This document shows positions 58,551 to 64,000 of a stretch of 64,000 bases of DNA, one piece after another. A model generated the notes under the pieces. It was given only the letters and a program-made list of their open reading frames with translations, did not search any database and had not been told where the DNA came from. Source of the stretch: Copromyces sp. CBS 386.78. Its lineage: Eukaryota; Ascomycota; Sordariomycetes; Sordariales; Sordariaceae. Every line of letters starts with the position of its first letter. Positions within the stretch are counted from its first letter, which is position 1. Where the stretch lies: assembly GCA_030685235.1 (NCBI GenBank), contig MU839083.1:558001-622000 (forward strand), in the 5' to 3' direction. A program made the position numbers and the translations under genes.

Positions 58551-61500
58551 ATAAATAGAAGTAGATTAATTATAATAAAAGAATAAATTAATATAGCTAT
58601 AATTAATATAAAAATAATATTAAAAAAGTCTTTTAGCTTATTATAATCAATTAATTCTAAATATAAATTTTTAATAAAAAAACTATTATTATATCCTTCC
58701 TACAACGCTTATAGTATTAATAAATATAGTCTATTTAATATATATAAGTTAATACGCTAACAATTAAAATTTATCTAAAAGAATTAAATAAAGTCTATCT
58801 ACGACCTAGCGCTAATTATCCTCAACGAATATTCTAATATATTCTTCAATCGTATTAAAGCCGATATTATAATATATCTATTTTCCCTTCTTAACGATTT
58901 ACCACTCTTACATCACAATTAATTAATAATTATTACTAGGAAGGATAACCCTAAATAATTAATATTTTTTTTAAGGCTATTAACTATATAATATATATTA
59001 CTAACCATTTTTTAGCGACTTATAGTATTATTAATTATTATCGAATACTCCCAAAATAAACTAATATACTATATCCTTCTAATATATATAGTATTAGATA
59101 TAGTAAATATTTAAAATCTATTATACTAATTCGAAGTATATAGATTCGTTAGAATTATATATACCTCTATTCGATATTAACCCGGAGGGTGTAAATAGCC
59201 TACCTTATTTCTAATATATTCACACTACACTATGAATTACTCTAACTATTTCTGTAGAAGCTACAGCGGGAGGTAAAAGACATTCTCGATAAATTGGACA
59301 TCATACTCCATATTCATAAAAAATAGAAAAATTTAATCAAACGGTTCTACAAGCACGTTAAGCATATATTAAACCTAAAAGGCCGAATTAATAGTAACGA
59401 CTTTAAAGAGGATTATACGAATCCAATTATTAATAAGCGTTATTGCAACTTTAAAAACTGTTATTTTCCTAAGGAATCGGAAATTAAATTAAATAAAAAT
59501 TATTTACAAACTAAAGAATATAAAAGGGTAAAAATAATTAAAAGACAACAGTTAATCCGGTTTTAGATTTAATATTAAAAATTACTCTTAAAAGTAAAAG
59601 ATCGACTAAAAGAATTATAGGGTCTTCGAAGTATAGTAAAAAGCACTGCTGATAGTATAGGTCATCCTATTAAATCACTAAATTTATATTTATAATAACG
59701 TTACTAACCTCATCCCTTAAATTAAACGATCTATTGTTTCTAAAGCAGTAACAAATAAATATTTTTTAAGCGTAAAAATCAATTAAGTAGGCTAAAGAAT
59801 AGAACTATTTAACTAATTAAGTTCTATTACCCTTTTATAATTGTAGACTCTCCTAATTATCCCCTCCGGGGCCGTAATCGCTTTATCCTAACGGATTACT
59901 AAATTATAATCCGATTCTTTAATTAAATTACCTAATTGTAATTCTTTAATTAATTAAATAAAGTAAATAATATAGAATAAAGAAATACCTTTAAAATATA
60001 TATATACCGAATTAATTAGATTAAACCCCCCTTCCTACTTCCCGGATCGGCTCGTTCCTATATTATTCTACACCCTAATAACCTTTTTCTCTCTTCTTAT
60101 TCTAGTTTTCTTCTCTATATTCTTACTAATACTTCTCCCAATATAAATAATAAAATTTACACTCCTTTATCTAGGGTTATCTCCAATTTATATTATTAAT
60201 TAATATTGAATTGATAAGTTATTGTGTTATATTGAAGCTATCTACCTTCCCCTACCGTAGTAATCCAATAACCCAAATACAAAACCTATATAATCCTTTC
60301 GTTAAATAAGGAAACTAATTTAAAATACTTCTCATTATTAATAATCTTATCTCCGAAAACTAATTGTTAGGGAAATACTTCTCAACCTATAAAAGGCTAC
60401 GTATAGCGAAGTTTTTAGGTAGAAGATAGGGAACCCCTTTATTTTCCGGTCTAAGGAATTAATTACTTTCAAATTAATTATATACCGAATAATTCCGAAG
60501 CAAAGAGTTTAATTGGTAATATACTAATTACTAAGGAAATTCTAATATAAAGTAGACTATAACTTCTAATAAAGAAATTAAATAGTAAACAAAGGTAAGA
60601 GTCGTATAAAAATATAGAACAATATTAAGGTCGTCCTATTATTTAAAAATAATATTATAAATTCTATTAGTTAATTTAAAAATTATTATAAATTATAAAT
60701 TTAGTTCCGTTCCTTCGGTATTAATTATAATTTAATTACGCAACTTATTACTAACGCTTACTTTAACTTTAATAACTCTATAAACAAGATTCTTTTTATT
60801 ACCCTAACTAATAATAGTATAGTAATTAGTAATAGCAATATAGTATCTATCTAATATTAAATTTGAAAATTAAAAAAAGAAAAAGTACTAGTTATATATA
60901 CCCAGGCTCCCGCCACTAATCTCTTAAAACCTAAATGTAATTATTAAAGGGCTTTAAGAAATTCTCTATATAATACTCTAACTTATCCTAAGACTTACTA
61001 CTAAATATTACGCCGTAAGTTTAAACGAATGCGAGATCTATATAATATAATCGGGAATAAGGACTTGAATCGGGACCTAAAATAGGATTAAAAAGCGTTA
61101 TAATATTATTACGAATTAAATTAAAGGGGATTATAATATATAAGGATTTAATATAATAATAGAATTATTATACCGTATTAATTCAAAAAAGAATAGCGAA
61201 ATAGTAATAAAGGCGCCCGGTAATAAGAGACTTATTGGAAACTTTAAAATACTAATCCTAACTAACCCTAATCCAAATCTTTCGGTTATAAAAATTATTC
61301 TCTTCAATAGCTATCTAATAACGGCTCAAATCCCCAAAATATTTAATCTATATTTCTTTAAAAGTGGGTATAATTTCGTATAATAATGCTATTATTGAAT
61401 ATATTAAGTAAATAAATGTAAATATATATTCGAAATTTCTAAGGAGATAGTATTTTAATAATTCGAGGAAATTATAGATCCTATATTTCTATATCCGGGC

Positions 61501-64000
61501 TAATATTATGTATTTAATAGCTAACTATTTTAAGGCCGGATTCGCAAATAGGTATTGTAAAATAAGAAAAAAATCGTAATATTCGTATAATAAAGTATAG
61601 TATAGAGCGATTAAAGCCTACTATTATTTATTATTAATAGGCTTATTAGCCCGATCTATCTTAGAATTCTAAGCGTCGTCGATTTTAATATATTTATTCT
61701 CGACTATAATAAGGCTAATATAAATACCTTTAACTTTAGTAATAAATTATTCTTAGGAAATAGCGCGTATTTCAGGCTATTTAAAGAATTTAATCGATAT
61801 ATTTTCAAATTAAGTAGGGGTCCGATTAGGCGTATTTTAGGCAATTAGAAGTAATTTATAATTTGTAGTAACGTTTAATTTATTATATAGTTGAATTCGA
61901 ATCCGAATTATATTATTTTAAGGGTTTTAAAATATTCTTTTTTAAATTAATCTTCAATTAAATTCCGTATACTTATTATCTATTAATATATTTATTCCCT
62001 AATAATTAGAAGTTTTAAAACGTTTAAGGGGAAATTAGTTACGAAAATTCTTTCTTTTATTATTAAAGGAAGGATTCTTTATTCGGAAAGTATAATTTAG
62101 TTAAATTTGTGCTATATTGCCCGAATCTTAACCGACGTTTCTTCCCTAATTCGACGGCCGGTTAGTATTTCCGGGAGAAATAACTTCTCCAAATTTAGAA
62201 TTAATATTTATACTTAGGTTTCTAATATAATTTATAATTGGATATAAATACAAATCTAAATATTAGGGAGGGGGTTAAGAAACTAACTTTTTACTTATAT
62301 TTATAAATTAAAATACCTTCCATTAAATATACAGCCAATCCTCTTTTTCATTATCTTCGCTATTATAAAGTTAAGCATAAACAAATTTAATATAAGCCTC
62401 AAACTCTACGTAATCGGTAACAACCGGGAGGTCTAAATTACAAAGACTACAAACGGCCAGTTTCTGCCTAAATCGTATTAGGTAATCGATAAAGCCTTGT
62501 CCGATATCGACCTGGGGCTTTTGTGGAGCCATAACTAGGAAGTATATCGTATAAGCGTATATATGCGAATACAACGGTAGGTACCTCTTCGGACGTTAAA
62601 ATATAACTTGTACGTAACTTAAAACAGTCAAAGAAATATAACTTACGAATAATACACCAAAAAATCCCCAAACTACGTATCCATACGTAACAAACACTCA
62701 ATAAAAAAAAGATATAGAATATCTAAATTTAGCATAGAAGGCTAGGGGGAACCAAGTTGTCCTAAGAAAGATCAGAAATTAGTAAAAGTAGTTACGAACA
62801 ATTTTTATCGAAATATCTACGGCGGGACTTAACCTACGAAACAATTATAATAGAACGGCAAATAGTAATAATATAGTAACAATCGAATTAATTAATATTG
62901 CGTAGTACCAGCAAATATAATAAACGAACGGCTTAATACGATAAACCTAAGTTCTAAACGTCGAATAAATAAGGCCTTCCTATAAGAATATAAAAGATAA
63001 TATTTATCCTTTATTACAAAGGGAATAAAAACCCTTCTAATATATATACTTAAGAAGGAATCTACGAACCGAATTTAATATCTACTTATAAGGTTGAACA
63101 AGCTAAAGTTACAGGGTAAGTACCGTAACTTTTAGATTAGTTCTATTAATTGTAGGCTGCCCGTAATTGCCTTATTACGTACTATTCTCAATATTTAAAT
63201 ACCCTTAAGTTACCCCTTCTAAATACTTAATAGTCTATATAATACTTTATAAGGCTCTAATTAAAAAGACGCTAGGTAATTAAAATACTAAGTAATTATA
63301 AGTACTACTCTTATACTATTAAAAAATTACTTGCTTACTATCTTACTTCTTTTAACCTTACCGAAATAAAAGTTTCGGCTAATTATATTTAACGCAAAAT
63401 AATATATATATTAATAGAAGATAGAAATAATAAATAATAAATAATTTTATTATAATAATACGTATAGTCTATAATTATACTTATATAATATTAAAGTAGT
63501 AGTAAAGTATAAAAAGACTCCCTCCCTCTTCCTCCCTCTTCTTTAACTAACGAAGAAGTAGCAAAACCAAATCTGAAAAGTACTAAGGAAGAAAATAAAA
63601 AAGGAAGAGCTATTAAAAGCCGAAATTATTAAGAAAATTAACTCACTTTCTAACCCTTAATAAAAAGTAGACTATAGAAGGAGTAGGGGGCTATATAATA
63701 AGGACCCTCTTTATATACCCGTCTAAAGCCGAAGAATAAAAAAATAAAGTAGAAAAGAAAATATAATAGGGTAACCGAAAAAAAGAATTACGGTTTTTTA
63801 AAATACTATATTTAGCTTTATAGTTAAAATATTCTCGCAGTTTCCATCTTAAACGCATATCCCTAAAATATATCGGCGATTTATTTCCTCATTTATTCTA
63901 GAGCATTATCTACGACTTCAGCTACTCTATAAAGGCCTAAATTTAAACCTTTTAAATTATTCGATAAAAATTAGCTCTAAGGCATTAACGGCTTTATTCT
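58551..64000. repeat. AT-rich RIP block to the window end
   Basis: TA-rich DNA. A less mutated patch at 59,220-59,480 has a plus-strand frame reading NKRYCNFKNCYFPKESE, a possible copia-type gag knuckle, but without the full CCHC spacing. Minus-strand frames at 62,371-62,701 (PQVDIGQGFIDYLIRFRQ, AVCSLCNLDLP) come from another patch of milder composition and are not identified. No tRNA, rRNA or host gene was seen. Confidence 0.5.

Overview
The window looks like nuclear DNA of a filamentous ascomycete (Pezizomycotina) with a two-compartment genome. The supports are short 50-100 bp GT..AG introns with CTAAC/CTAAT branch sites, fungal wall-acting enzyme families, Tad1-like LINE remnants, and long very AT-rich blocks of TA-rich DNA with no open frames. 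This is the usual look of repeat-induced point mutation (RIP). Genus cannot be read from the sequence. A plant-associated Dothideomycete would fit, but that is inference.

Layout. 1-1,820 is AT-rich repeat debris. 1,830-15,700 is an island of normal base composition. It holds one apparently intact two-exon gene of unknown function (2,486-3,604, +) and four damaged genes: a secreted LysM / type-1 chitin-binding / double-CFEM protein (3,945-5,696, -), the C-terminal accessory region of a class V (GH18-type) chitinase (7,675-8,703, +), a GH55 exo-beta-1,3-glucanase-like gene (9,160-13,710, +) and the last exon of VPS41 (14,736-15,656, -). The damage in all four is almost only C-to-T or G-to-A: Gln and Trp codons became stops, and Cys became Tyr. 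Introns, reading frames and splice sites survive. The GH55 gene is damaged only up to about 12,060; its last 1.6 kb is clean.

15,700-64,000 is almost wholly AT-rich repeat DNA. Recognisable in it are: a Tad1-type LINE on the minus strand (about 53,500-58,550: zinc-knuckle ORF1, APE endonuclease, reverse transcriptase); an LTR-like patch (19,790-20,230); pairs of diverged repeat copies; a five-unit 52-bp satellite with an A-B-A-B-A arrangement (46,321-46,580); and two well-preserved non-autonomous DNA transposons (24,202-24,616 and 29,739-30,472). These two share related terminal inverted repeats starting GAGAAA and have perfect 8-bp target duplications. An empty copy of one insertion site survives at about 43,050, which defines that insertion exactly.

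How the genes go together: the LysM/CBM18/CFEM protein, the chitinase tail and the GH55 enzyme all act on chitin, glucan or the cell surface and lie side by side. They look like a former cell-wall gene cluster now dead through RIP. The VPS41 piece is a truncated passenger, probably a segmental duplicate of an essential gene.
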